Source of the DNA: Pieris napi
Lineage: Eukaryota; Arthropoda; Insecta; Lepidoptera; Pieridae
DNA: 64,000 nt
Assembly: GCF_905475465.1 (NCBI RefSeq)
Contig: NC_062251.1
Span: 1,605,001-1,669,000, forward strand
Direction: 5' to 3'
Shown here: piece after piece, positions 16,001 through 29,400 of the stretch
How positions within the stretch are numbered: the stretch's first letter is position 1
How the letters are laid out: each line of letters starts with the position of its first letter
The notes under the pieces: generated by a model
What the model saw: only the letters and a program-made list of their open reading frames with translations
Databases searched by the model: none
What the model was told of the DNA's origin: nothing
Translations under genes and position numbers: made by a program

Positions 16001-19000
16001 AAAACAAATACTGCATAAATAAAAAATAATTAAATAATTATAACTCCATACGTCGACAAAAAATGCTATGCAATAGCTTTACCGCGGCAGTCTCCGAGTG
16101 CCACACGATTTTTTTAAAAGTTTTTTTTTTTCTTTAGAAATATAAACATGTATGTCGAAATTATATGATTTGTTGTACAGGGAACATCACAAATACAAGA
16201 TACATAAAAAAATATCGTTATATCTCTACTAATCTTGTGAAGATTTGCATGGTTTGTATCTAACAAGCTCAAAACTACTAATTCAATTTCATAAATTATT
16301 CATTTATTAATTCTGGGCCACCACTGACTTTTGCTGCTAAAAATATATAATACAAAAAAAATTAACCATTATATGGAAACTGAATTTGTTTCTACAACAA
16401 ACTCCCAAGCGAAATTAGAGAATTATCACTGAATAAATTCAAAGATAAACGTAAATTTATCAATAAAGCTTTTTATTTGACTATTAGTTAAATGATTGAT
16501 TTGCTCCAGTTCAAACAATTTGTATGACTCAAAACTTCGCGATTGAAAAGAGTGGCGGAGAGTTTATTGCCAGTTCTTCTCTTCCGTTCTACGTCCTTGA
16601 TTTGAGAACTGGCAGTAAATGTAAAATTAGAAGATTTTCATGTATATTTCTTTTTTGACGTTCATTGTGTTACCTACATGAATAAATGATTTTTGATTTT
16701 TACTTGCAATAGGTCTAGGTCCTCTACTCTGTAGATCCAGATTCCAGGTCTTATTTGTTTTTCAGTTCCAAGAGAACGAGAAACGTCGTTATCGAGCTGA
16801 ACAGCAAAGACTGGCGACGAAACACGCGAAAGCCAGGGAAGAGCTGAAAGCAGCTGGAGAGGTAGTTATTAAAGTTTTTTTTTAAGTTATACTTCTTTTG
16901 CCGCGTTAAAGCAAAATGATGAGTGTAAAATTTTACGATGCGCGCGCGCACCGTCACAAAAAACCGACACCCTGTTCAAACGTCGGTAAAACAATCTGGG
17001 CCGCTAGTTGGCGCTTGCTCTGTTTTATCGATAAGTTGCATTGTCTGTCATTGCATAGTTTTTTTCAGAGTCGTGTTTATTTAAACCAAAATAATGATTT
17101 CTATACGAGAAAACCCGTTCCAAAGTGATAAAAAACAGTGTTTATTGTAAAATATCACGATTAGTACATACTATATCGTTTCGATTGGAAGTGACCATTA
17201 AAATGAACAAGAAAAATGCAATTCGAAGAGGGAAACTTCCCTCTAAAGTGCTCGAAGAAAATTATTACGCCAAAGTATAACTTAGCCCATTTATTTTGAC
17301 GTTCTAAAAACTAAAACTTTTTCTTTTATTTATCCTGAAAAAATAGATATTGCTTTTACGTCTTTGTTCCCTGGGACAAGCGAAATGACATAGTGTTCTA
17401 TTATTACATTATCTCTAACATATAGTTTAACATTTATTGCAATACAAATTTTTATATATATATTTAATTATATCAAAATACAGAGATTGCAATATATATC
17501 GATGTAGAAATGCCTTTTTAACTGCGACCCATTCTCAGTGTCTGTGTTGCGATTTTGAAAGGTCAAATGATTCTTCTTTGGATTGATTTTTGGGTCTAAG
17601 GCAGGTCCTCGTCACGACTGTTAAATGCACGTAGAAAGTACATTAGTGCACGTGAGCCGAATGCGTACGTACGCTAGCGTACCCGTAGCTAAAAGGTCTA
17701 AGGGAGCGTTCCAGTATTACGTAACGTACTTCCGTGGGGAGGGGGGGGGTCTCTTTTGTAAAATGTTACGATGCGGGGTGGGGATTAAATTACGTGTTAT
17801 TGTATTTTTTTCGACTTACACCACATAATAGAAACTAAAGGGTCACTAGCTGGTCACGAAACGTTTTACTATACTTTACTATACTTGGGTACTGAAAAGC
17901 GTCGAGTTACATGGGGGGGGGGGGGGGTCAATAATCTCCAAAAATTGCGTGACGTAATACTTGAACGCTCCCTAAACAATAAATAAAACTAAATTTGAAT
18001 AATTCTAGGCGTTACTCCGCGAACTGGAGCAATACCAGAACGAAAAGCGCAAAGCGCTGATGAACCACGAGAGCAATAAGATGAAGACCATCGAGGAGCG
18101 ATATGGGCAAGAGTTGAAGGAGTGGCGTGCCACTTTGGGAGACAGGAAACAGGTAGGTCCAGGCTTAACTGTTCTTTGCGGCTTATCATTGTGCTATACA
18201 CGAACTCTTATCAATAACTACCCTCAAACTTTTCTGAGTTTTTGCAAAAAAAAAACTACCCTCATACTTTGATTACATATTGCAATTATTTTTCTAGCTA
18301 TACGAAATCGTTTAATATATATATTTTAATTATGTGTTAAATTCGGTTTATAAGTGAAACTTTAACTCTTAAAGTTGAGAGTTTTATTGGTAAGTTTTGT
18401 GTTATTTCAGTACTTTGAATTTGAGCAGCAAAGTTTAAGCATTTTGTGTTTATGTATAAGAAAATTTTGACATGAATTAGATGGAGTTTTAATTGTATAT
18501 ATGTTACATATCTTCAGAGGCGAGACTGTCAAAATGTAATGAATTATTGACAGATGGGAGGGTCTCAGCAGTTGTCTAAATTTTTCTTAATTATTATGTA
18601 TATAGAAAGTATAATGAATGTTGCTCGAAGGAAATGTATTTCAATTTCTTTCGTGAAAATTTGAATGTTAAATGTTGCATGTAACTAAAGTCGCAATTTT
18701 TAGAAATAATTTATTGTTAACCACAAGATGGTAGCGTTCATTGCTAATTAAATTGCGACTAGTAGTTTTTGCATGTGTGCATGTGTGCTTGTGGTGGTGG
18801 GAAAATCTCTTAAAAAGGGCTCATCTCTTCAAAACTAATCCCCCGATATAGGTCGAAGTGTGAGCGTTTTGTGTCGTCCGAGGTTTAAGTGTGAACTGTC
18901 ACACTAAAACTAGAAAATTTTCTCAGAATCTTGTCGAAGCCTTCAAAAAGCAACTCGACGATCACGAGAACAAATTCGGCATTGCCATACCGGACCGTGA

Positions 19001-22000
19001 GGGTTATCTTAACATCCCTTGGCCAAAGAACGTCTTGCAACACGTCCTATCAACGTACCACCAACGGAACTCCTTCATTGGCTCGCTATCGCGGTCCAGG
19101 ACCAGTCTGAACTTGGTCCTGTCCACAGCGAACACCCCAAACATGGAACGCAGGAGCTCATCACCCAACCGACTCACGAAATCCGCAGCCTCCAGCGCCA
19201 CGAACACCGCCAAACGCGGCAGACTGACCAAAGCCCAGAAATTTGGATCCACATCCAACTTGAAACTGGTCTCCGAGAAGATATCTGGATTCTCAGTGTT
19301 TAACAATGATGAGGTCAAACGTCTTCCGATAATGGCGTACGATGATATACCGCGGGAGATAGAGGAGGAACCGAAGAGGCTGGAGAGGTCGAAACCGGTT
19401 CAGAAGAAGTTGAACAGGCAGAGTTTGAGCGAGCAGCTGTTTAAGGAGGTGAATGAGACGACGATGAAACGGAGCATGTCACAGCTGAGTTTGAAAGATG
19501 TCAGCATGGAGGCGGTGATGATAGATATGCCGTCGTTGGAGGGGAGGGATGATAGCAGTGATGATGAAAGGCATTTCAGCAGGTGGGGCGCGGTTAGGGG
19601 GTCCAATAGTTATGCGAACGCTCCGAGCGTGCCAGTCAGTCAATTGTCAACGCTTAATTTGAAGACTCAAGTTAATAAGGCTAAAAGTCCGGATTCTGTA
19701 GCTTAAGACGTAAAAATATGGTGATTTTTTGATAAAATTGCTCAGTGTAAGAATCCCTTCAAAATAGTTTTATCTCTTTCTGTCACAGCGTAAACATAGT
19801 TTGTTAAAGAGAGAGCGTAAAGAAATGTGTGATTAAAATGATTTCACATTGGGGGTAGTTTAACTAAAAATTAACCATAATGCTTTATAAATTGCGGCTT
19901 TATATAAAAAAATGCGTGCGTACATAGTACACATGTCAGAAGTGAAACTTCTTTGGCAAACGATTTTTAACTCTTGTTCATATTTATACAAATCTAAAAC
20001 TTTAGATTTCCGAGACTTAGAGGGAGGGAAAAGGGAAGATATGTTGGGAATTTAACTGTCATTAAAATATTAAATTAATAAAAACACGTGGCATTTTAAT
20101 TTACAATTCGTCTTTTGAGATTTTTATAAATTATTTTGCATAAAATTCTACTACTTCTTCGACAAAAACGCTGCACATCTTCGTGACGTTCCGTAAAAAT
20201 GTTACCCTCATGCGCCTAAAGAAGTTTCACTTCAATAAGTAATAAAGAAGGATTTGTATATTTTTTAAAGAAACATAAAACATAATAATATTCAATAATT
20301 ACGATTTCGCGTGTAAAATATAACTATCCGTAGACAAAGCCGGGACATGGCTGGCTATTTTTGATGTTTGTAATTACATTTAATAATCAAAAACAGTGTG
20401 ACCACTGTTTTTGATTATTAAATGTACGCCTACGCCTACTACGCCTATACACCAACACACAGAACAGGGACATTATACATTTATGACAAAATTATAAAGT
20501 TCCCATCCACGCATTAGGGAGTGTTCAAGTATTACGTAACGTATTTTGGGAGGGGGGGGGGTCCTTTTGTAAAACGTTACGATGCGGGGCGGGTATTAAA
20601 TTACGCGTTATTGTTATTATTATTTTTCGACTTACACCACATAATAGTAACTAAAGAGTCACTAGGTGGTCACGAAACGTTTTACTGTACTTGGATACTG
20701 AATAACGTTACGGCGAGTACATGGGGCAGGGGGGGGGGGGTTCAATAATCTCCAAAAATTGCGTTACGTAATACTTGAACGCTCCCTTAAGCAATTCTTG
20801 TATACAATATTAGAATGTCGCCATTGTATCAATTAGTATCCAAATTTAAGGGGAATTGTTGCCATGTACGATGCCAATCATTTAATTTAAGATTCGATGT
20901 TGCCTTGTAAATTTTAATGCTTCCGAGTTTGTGCCTAAATAGCATTTATTATCATGTCAGACAAGAAGTGTTCAGTGAACTGTCAGTTAAATGTACGAAT
21001 GCCAAAATATAATACGTTTTTGATGCACTCAGATTCGATGACAGATATAGACAGGGTGGTATATCAATATTTAGTTAATTATTCTAGGAAGGGTAACACA
21101 TAGGGTGTTACGGGATTTAATTTGAGTTCAAAGCATAATATTTGTACCTCTACCACCATCCGTGGTTCCATAACTGAGCGTTGCTAATGGCAGTTTTTGC
21201 AGCGCACAACCACTATGTGCAACCAGCTGCCAACTGAAGTAATTCCGAACCTAATGGACTAAGAGAGCGTACCAATTATTGAAAAGCCGGCAACGCACTT
21301 GTGAGCCTTATGGCTTTGAAAGTTTCCATAGACTTGCCCCCCCTACTGTCCCCGGTCATTTTATCCGTCGCCAAAAATGGATTGTCTTCGTAGAGTTTGG
21401 TTATTGGGATGCAGATAGGAGATCGATCGACGTTCACGGTCTGATCTCAGATTGTTTTTAATCAGAGATTGTGGATTGATTATTGGGTTCGGGCGTAACA
21501 CCCTGTCTATATTAAAATACACTGTAATCGACCGAGTGTGATTCGTAGAAACCAATAACGTTGTACATCATGCTCCACTCAGAAGACTTCTTGTCTTTCA
21601 TGTACTCCATTATATTTAATTTTTTTAGAATATTTTACATTATAATTAGTCTTAATATATAATGTGTATGCATAAAATAATATCACTAACACACCTAACA
21701 CATTTCAATCAAATTTGATACAGCGGGGCTAGGGAGCGTTCAAGTATTACGTAACGAATTTTGGGGGGGGGGGGGGGGCTTCTAAAACGTTACGATGCGG
21801 GGCGGGGATTACATTACGCGTTATTGTTAATATTATTTTGGACTTTCCAGTACTTTACACCACATAATAGTAACTAGGTATAAAGAGTCATTGGGTGCAG
21901 ATAAACGTTACGGTGCATTACATGGGGGGGGGGGGTCAAAAATCTCGTGACGTAATACTTGAACGCTCCCCTACTCTGTAATCACTGAAAATGGCTACGA

Positions 22001-25000
22001 AAATTGCAGGAAAATCCAGTGATTATTTTTAGAAACGTCTCATGTATGGAATGGTTGAAGGGTCACAAGTTTTGAGTAACTGCTTGCGTTAAACCACCAA
22101 GCCAGTTAAGAGCTGTCAAAGGGACAGCTAAATACCCTCTTACCTATAATGGGTCTGAATGTCAAAAAGCGATTTGTGTCCAAAACAAGTCCTAATAGGT
22201 AAGAGGGTAAATTTATTTTAGTTGGTAGACTCTTCTTTAGACATTTTGCCAAAATTATATTAACCAAATGTTACGCTAAAGAAGAATTGTTTTTATATAA
22301 TATGTTATCAAAGATATAGCATTTAAAATCTAAATCACTTTAATATATTTCTCATAGATTTTATATTTGTTTATTTTCTGCATGTGAATATACGGAATGA
22401 CTTTGGATTTTTTGTGACTTTGGGAGCGTTCAAGTATTGCGTAACGAATTTTGGGAGGGGGGGGGGGTCATTTTGTTAAACGTTACGATGCGGGGCGGTG
22501 ATTGAATTACACGTTATTGTTAATATTATTTTCGACTTACCACATAATAGTAACTGAAGAGTCACTAGGTGGTCACGAAACGTTTTACTATACTTGGGTA
22601 CTGAAAAACGTTACGGCGAGTTACATGGGGGGGGGGGGTCAATAATCTCCAAAAATTGCGTTACGTAATACTTGAACGCTCCCTTTGATACAATCTAATC
22701 TTTTAAGTACTGGTTAATCGCATACCACTTCTAACTCCAGGGTTTGGATTGGATTAATGGAGATATGGATAAATACAATTTCCAACAATAAAGTTTCGTG
22801 TTTTAAATAGTTGAGTTTTCTCAGTTACTAACTTGGCAAGGCAAGAGTAAACTTTTACATAATTCACCTATACTCTGATTTTTCATTCCGTAGAATTCTG
22901 ACATTCCATAAGTGTTGCTACTAGAAAAGTTCTCCACCGAAAAAGGGACAAATTTGACCCTTTTGAGGGTAATAAAATAAAATGCTACGTATTTTTATGT
23001 TTTACCTACAAAAAGGTAAATCTAAATATTAACTTACTCAAGTGACCTAATACAAAAATAACAAATATTCCAATATCACGAACAATATATCGAATTAACT
23101 TTAATTACTTTATTTAATTCTTTAGCTGGCATCACTGTCTACTAATTCTAGGTTAAGTAAACCTTAAAAAAAATGTTATCTTTACTTGTGCGTTTTTTAC
23201 TGTTTGTGATGAAAAGGAACGTAAATACAACTTGCCGTAAACCACTTTTAATGTGGTATTTCTTCGATAATAAAAACACGTGGCATTTTAATTTACAATT
23301 CGTCATTTGAGAATTCAATTAAAAAATATAAAATACTAATATTTCATAAATTCTCTTTACGAAATTTTAATTTTAAAAATATAATTTCTATAAGGTTATT
23401 CGCCCTTCTCACTCTCTCTCAATTACCTGACACAGGTACTTTTAACTTAAAGGGTATATCCCATATCTTACATGATAATGAATAAAACCTTTTTAATTTA
23501 TTTATTTGTCTACTGTGTGTACGCAGAACGTACATGCGCGAACTTGCCAAGTTAAGTGCCGAAATTTTACTCGATAGATGGCGTTTTGCGCAATTTTTTT
23601 ATGATGTAAATAAAGATATCTTTTTAATTTCTTTGTCTTAGGGGTTAGATTAATACATACAGCCAATACGTTCTAATAAAGTTCGATTTTGTGTTATGAA
23701 AAACTATGTATTGGAAAAGTAACACTCTTACTTGTCAAATGGATAAACATCGACATTGAAAGTGTTATTGCGTAATAAATATTCTGAGATAATAAAGATA
23801 TACATATGGTGGTGGATCTTTTGTAAATAAGAATATTTCTACTTAAGGGAGCGTTCAAGTATTACGTAACTTATTTTGGGAGTGGGGGGGGGAGTCCTTT
23901 TGTAAAACGTTACGATGCGTGGCGGGGATTGAATTACGCGTTATTGTTTATATTATTTTCGACTTACACCACATAATCGTAACTAAAGAGTCACTAGGTG
24001 GTTACGAAACGTTTTACTATACTTGGGTACTGAATAACGTTACGGCGAGTTACATGGGGGGGGGGGGTCCAATAATCTCCAAAAATTGCGTTACGTAATA
24101 CTTGAACGCTCCCTAAAGCATGTCGTGGATTTTCGGAACGAGCGTGGTATATTTCGCATTATCTTTCTATCGAAGTCGGCGACGAAGTTAGGGCAAAAAA
24201 AAAAATCATTAAAGAAGTACGCGTTTTAAAGTCCACCTCTGATCGATTCTAGGACATATTTGCTATAGTGCATGTCTGACAAGCGCGAAACTAAAATATG
24301 GTTTTGGCTACGCCATATTCTTCCCAATTTAGAGATCACTAGGTGGGCGTTAGGCTTAAATATAAAAAAAAGTGCGTGCGTCAACAAAGTACACATGTCA
24401 GGAGTGAAACTTCTTTGTAAATTAATTATTACTAAGGTAAAAGCCCCAATAGATGATCATGTACCAGTATATGATCACTCCATCTATTTGTATATCTATA
24501 TTCACACTGTTTAAACACTGTATACGTGCTAATGATAATGTAAATAAATAAAAAATCTGCGTTTCCAGCACAAGATGTTATACGACAGAATTGCTATCTA
24601 AACGAATACATCAACCAATAGCGTGTATTTTTTTCTCGATCATCCTTACTCGCTCTCTCAATCTTTCTCACTATAGCTCTCTCCTACCTCTCGCTCCATG
24701 GCACTGTGCGTGATGCGACGTTCGCTCTATCTCACTCTCTCTCTCCATCTTTCTCACTTGCTCGCTCCATGACTATTTGCTTCATGCTACGTTCGCCCCT
24801 CATCACTCTCTCTTTCAATCGCTCTCTCCCTTTTCTTCGAAATAAACGTTGCACATCTTCGTGACGTTTCATCCGTAAAAAAATTACCCTCATGCGCCTA
24901 AAGAAGATTCACTTCAAAAACATTATTTTTGTCAATTCTAGACATATACTTTATAACTATTGGTGGTAAGACTTCAAACAATAGCCCAATTCGTCATTTC

Positions 25001-26489
25001 AGCGTTTAACCGTAATGAGCTTTTTAATATCAAATGTAAATAAACTAACAATTGCTGTAATTAAAAGTTTACAAGTGATTACTGCATGTTGCTGTCATCA
25101 TTTCTTTGCATGGAACTTTTGGATTGCATGGTATGTATTTCTTTATTTATATAGTGATAGTTAGATAGATAGATAGTAGTAATTGCAAATTCTACTGAAC
25201 AGATAGATGACATGGCTAAACTATCTCTATTTCTAAATTACTATCTGATGAGAGCGCTTAGATTTATCTCTGATGTGACTCCTACTGCTGGCTTACCAAA
25301 AAAAAGGGTGCGTGTACTTGTACGCGCGTAAGAAGTTATACTTCTTTGGCATTATTAAAAATAATTTTTGATTGCATGCACATAATTAATTACAATTAAA
25401 TAATCAAAGACTGGAAAAGGAGTCATTATAGTCAATAAAGTTCAGTTTACATTTGAAAAATTAAATAAATAAATATTAATTATTATTCTCTCACATTAAG
25501 TGTAACATAAATTCTATTATTATTGGAATGTTGTTATTAAATTATGTCCAATGCCGTAGCATCTTCCGTGGGCAACTTCATTCTGTTAATTTTGTGTCAC
25601 GGTGCGCGCGCATCGTAAAATTTCACTCTCATCAATTTTTCATAACGCGACTAAAGAAGTATAACTTCAAAAAAATATCTTGGATACAGACTTATATATC
25701 TGATACTTTGGGATGGATAATCTAAAATATTTTTAGTATTCAAAAATGGCTGGTATAGAAAAATTATAGACATCGGCAATTTATCAATCACAACGAGCCT
25801 TTAAGCTTTACCAGTAAAATAACAATGGCCAAAAACGCGAGTATTTCGTTATAAAAACTTATTTTTTTAAACATAGTAGTTGTGTATATAGACAGCCACT
25901 AGGAATGTAAATACGCTGAATAAACAAGATGTTTCTGTAGCACTATTGGTTTCTTTTGTTTATGGAAGATTGACACGTGACGTATGAAAAATTAACTAAG
26001 AGTTTAACCATGTCAGTTTACTGTTTTTTTTTTATGGCTCTGGCACGGTTTGTGCATTAGCCAGCGTCAAGTATAAGATTTTTATAATTCGTGCTTTTTG
26101 CCTTAGAAATTCGACCATGTCCTCCATGTACGGTTTTAGGCACTCGCCCGGTACCGCACAACCCTCCCAAAGGCCGAGAACAAATTTAAATTAAATTAAA
26201 ACTTGCCCTCGAACCGGGAATCGAACCCGGTACCCCTCACCTAGCTGCCACTTAATAAGACCGCTGGGCTATGAGGCCCCTCAGTTTACTGTTATACTCA
26301 AGAATTGACATGACATATTCTAATAAATATTTTCTTTAGGCCTTGGATGATGAATTCGCCGCACAGTTAGAGGAGCAAGAGCGTCTGGCAGCCAACGCCA
26401 GGCTTCCGCCCCCAACCTCTACAATGCCACAGCACAGCTCAACACTACATTCATCAAGAACAAGTCTTACGTCTAGCCATTACGAGTAA
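1045..26489 (+). CDS. Slik: Ste20-like kinase (SLK/LOK family), C-terminal 14 exons, 5' part outside window
   Basis: Exons: <1045-1213, 4155-4258, 5484-5611, 6116-6226, 7092-7184, 7837-7939, 8616-8773, 10216-10423, 11827-12030, 13590-13744, 15357-15528, 16766-16861, 18009-18152, 26340-26489 (TAA). All junctions are GT-AG and phases join without a break, giving 664 residues here. Residues 1-201 are a Ser/Asp-rich linker (TPPINDEVVVVG near the start). The PKK domain follows: KKKTRKRTRKFEIDGVIV and TTTTHK, then about 380 residues of Arg/Glu/Gln-rich coiled coil ending with ELKEWRATLGDRKQ. SLK/Slik kinases phosphorylate ERM proteins at the cell cortex and support epithelial integrity and growth; that is family knowledge. 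The kinase domain is not in the window, so catalysis cannot be judged. The first exon boundary at 1045 has a weak pyrimidine tract and is the least certain. Introns are loaded with repeats, several starting within 15 bp of a donor site. The alternative STK10/LOK name reflects the same insect orthologue. Confidence 0.93.
1045..26489 (+). CDS. Slik: Ste20-like kinase (SLK/LOK family), C-terminal 14 exons; 5' part outside window
   Basis: Exons: <1045-1213, 4155-4258, 5484-5611, 6116-6226, 7092-7184, 7837-7939, 8616-8773, 10216-10423, 11827-12030, 13590-13744, 15357-15528, 16766-16861, 18009-18152, 26340-26489 (TAA). All junctions are GT-AG and the phases join without a break, giving 664 residues here. 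Residues 1-201 are a Ser/Asp-rich linker (TPPINDEVVVVG near the start). The PKK region follows, opening with TRKRTRKFEIDGVIVTTTT, then about 380 residues of Arg/Glu/Gln-rich coiled coil to ELKEWRATLGDRKQ. By family knowledge SLK/Slik kinases phosphorylate ERM proteins at the cell cortex and the coiled coil mediates dimerisation and membrane association. The kinase domain is not in the window, so catalysis cannot be judged. The boundary at 1045 has a weak pyrimidine tract and is the least certain. The STK10/LOK name would denote the same insect orthologue. Confidence 0.93.
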
Positions 26490-29400
26490 CTGTCAAATAA
26501 CATTGTCAATGCGTCGTCTGTCAGAATGCAGACTGGTTTTTTAAATGTGTCAAGAGATGTCAATTGTCACAGATTAAGTCCGCAGATTATCATTTATCGG
26601 AACTTAAATTTTCATTCACCGATTACAAATTTTGATAATCGAAAATAACTTAGACATAGATTTTCGTATTCTTATTATGGTCTGAATTGATATTTGTAAA
26701 TAGATTATATTTTAAATCATTTTTATCTTTGCTTTCCACTTAACAATTAGCCTATGTGTTCAGAAGAATAATGTTAAATTTTACAATAAAATGGCCTAAT
26801 AATAAGGAGCTTTGAAGTGCCAAATAAAAAATATTTATGGCTTTTTTGGAATGGCGTTTCTAGGGTAAGGCGTGGTTAGTTTAGGAATTGAGAGATTCGA
26901 GGTGCTTTGTCGAGACTGCTTAACATAATCAGCCCCAAGTTTGCTGTTCCAATGGTTCTCTTACTATAGTTTTGATAGTAGCAACGATGGTAAAGGTAGA
27001 GGTACACAATGCTATTTGTGTACCTCTACCTTTGTGTACCTTTACCATCGTTGCTATCAGGAAAACCATTGGTAATTGCTACGAATGGTAGCTGACCATT
27101 GGAAAAACTTGGAGACTACCCGCACACGTATTACATATAAAAACACAAACGACGCCATTTTGAATGGTTGGAACGTGTGCGGGTTATGGGTTGTTTGAAA
27201 TTCAAATTGACGGACTTATTTTTTTATTTCCATAGATAAGGTTGAATAGTCAAAATTTTTGTGAGTGTATATTTGTACATACATATGCTTTTCGGTCTTT
27301 TTGACTTTTAGATAGTAAGTGGAAAATATTTTTTCATGTACAGTATTTCTTGTCTACTTATTTCCGTTCTATAGGTTAACCAAAGACAATCAGAACTACG
27401 GCTAGTCTCCTTTGTCTATTTCCTTTTTAACAACGATTGCACTGCACTAATTTGTTATGTAGATTTAAGTGTTTCAAAGCCTATTTTTAAACGATTTTAT
27501 TCAAGAATCTATTATTAAATTAAAATGCTCTCGCACTTCCCGTCACACACATCCGGCCAATGTTTCCTGTTTGAACTAAAGTATGTTTAATTAAACAGAA
27601 CCTTCCATACGCTTAACACCGTCACATGTACAAACATATCTTTAGAGGTTTATTTTCTATGTACAATAGCATAATTAAGATTATCATACAAAAAGTTTAG
27701 TTTACTAAATTAATTTATAAAATGTTGAAGGTAGTTCTTAAAATTTATGAAAAGGACAGCCAATGTCTCACATAGTTTAAATTAGTAAACTAAAACTTTT
27801 TATAGTCCATGCACTAGTAGACTTCGATTGTTTTAGGTTCTTAATCCGTTTGCATTCTACTTATAATCTACTTATAAACTCTTGTTAATCAACTGGTTAA
27901 AAAGTGGGTAGTTACAAATTTTAAACCAGTCAGTATATAACTCATCAAGTATTAAGAACTGAGAAATTCCAATGTTTGTATACAACTGGTGAATTAAAAG
28001 TTGGTAGTTGCAAATTTTAAACAAGCCAGAATATAACACATCAAGTATTAAGACCGGAGAGATTGTAAAGTTTATAAACAACTGGAGATTTACTTAAATG
28101 TGGGTAGTTGCAAATTTTAAACAAGTCAGTATATAACTCATCAAGTATTAAGACCAGAAGAATTCCAATATTTGTAAAGAACTGGTGATTTAAATGTAGG
28201 TAGTTGCAAATTTTACACAAGCCAGAATATAACACATCAAGTATTAAGACCGGAGAGATTGTAAAGTTTATAAACAACTGGGGATTTACATGTGGGTAGT
28301 TGCAAATTTTAAACAAGTCAGTATATAACACATTAAGTATTAAGACCAGAGCAATTCCAATATTTGTAAACAACTGGTGATTTAAATGTGGGTAGTTGCA
28401 TATTTTCAACAACCCAGCATATAACAGAGTCCTTACTATGAAACTTCCAAAAGTGATCCTGACGATTTTTGTAGTTCACCATCCGTAGCGCTAATGTTTG
28501 GAATCCTTACCAGAGACTAGAGCTTGCTAATGGAAGTTACATAGTAAGGACCCTGCGTAAATCTAAGACAATCACAAAAGTAACGATATATTTTCATAAG
28601 GAATTTGGAAATTAGCAGTGAACACATTAAAATGAGAATTTTGCTCAAACTGCTAACTTTTTATACAAATTTGGGGTCTTTTAATAATCGTAAAAGGTAC
28701 CCGCGTTTTATGATAGTGAAACTTCTGTGTAATTTTAGTTTATAAGGGCCTTGGGGTCCAACGTGCAGACGGATTTCTTTTATTTAACATGATTATTTGA
28801 TGTCGTTTTCAATATTAATTTTACGCCATCACGATTCCAAATTTGTGATATCTGTTAATGGTATATTAGAAATTCCAAGCTAATTTAATTTGTAATATAA
28901 TTGCCCAGGGTCTTTTGGGACAATCACTTTTCGACGGCCGTGACCGTCTAGTTTGTATGGAAATTATCACGTGACAGCCTGTAGAAGACCCACACGTGTT
29001 CGTGTAGGGTTGGTGGGTCGAAAAGTAATTGTGTCTCAAGCACTAAGCGTAAGGTAATTTCAATTTGACAGATTCTGTCAAATGACAGTGACAGAAACAA
29101 ACGACTGTCGAAAAGTGATTGTGTCAAGCCCCAAGCGTAAGGTATATTCAATTTGACAGATGCTGTCATATGACATTGACAGAAACAAACGACTGTCGAA
29201 AAGTGATTGTCTCAAGCCCCAAGCGTAAGGTAATTAAAATTTGACAGATGCTGTCATGTGACAGAAACATACGACTGTCGAAAAGTGATTGTCTCAAGCC
29301 CCAAGCGTAAGGTAGTTAAAATTTGACAGATGCTGTCATATGACAGTGACAGAAACATTCTTTAACTTTATCACCTTTTTCTGTTTATTATCTATGGTAA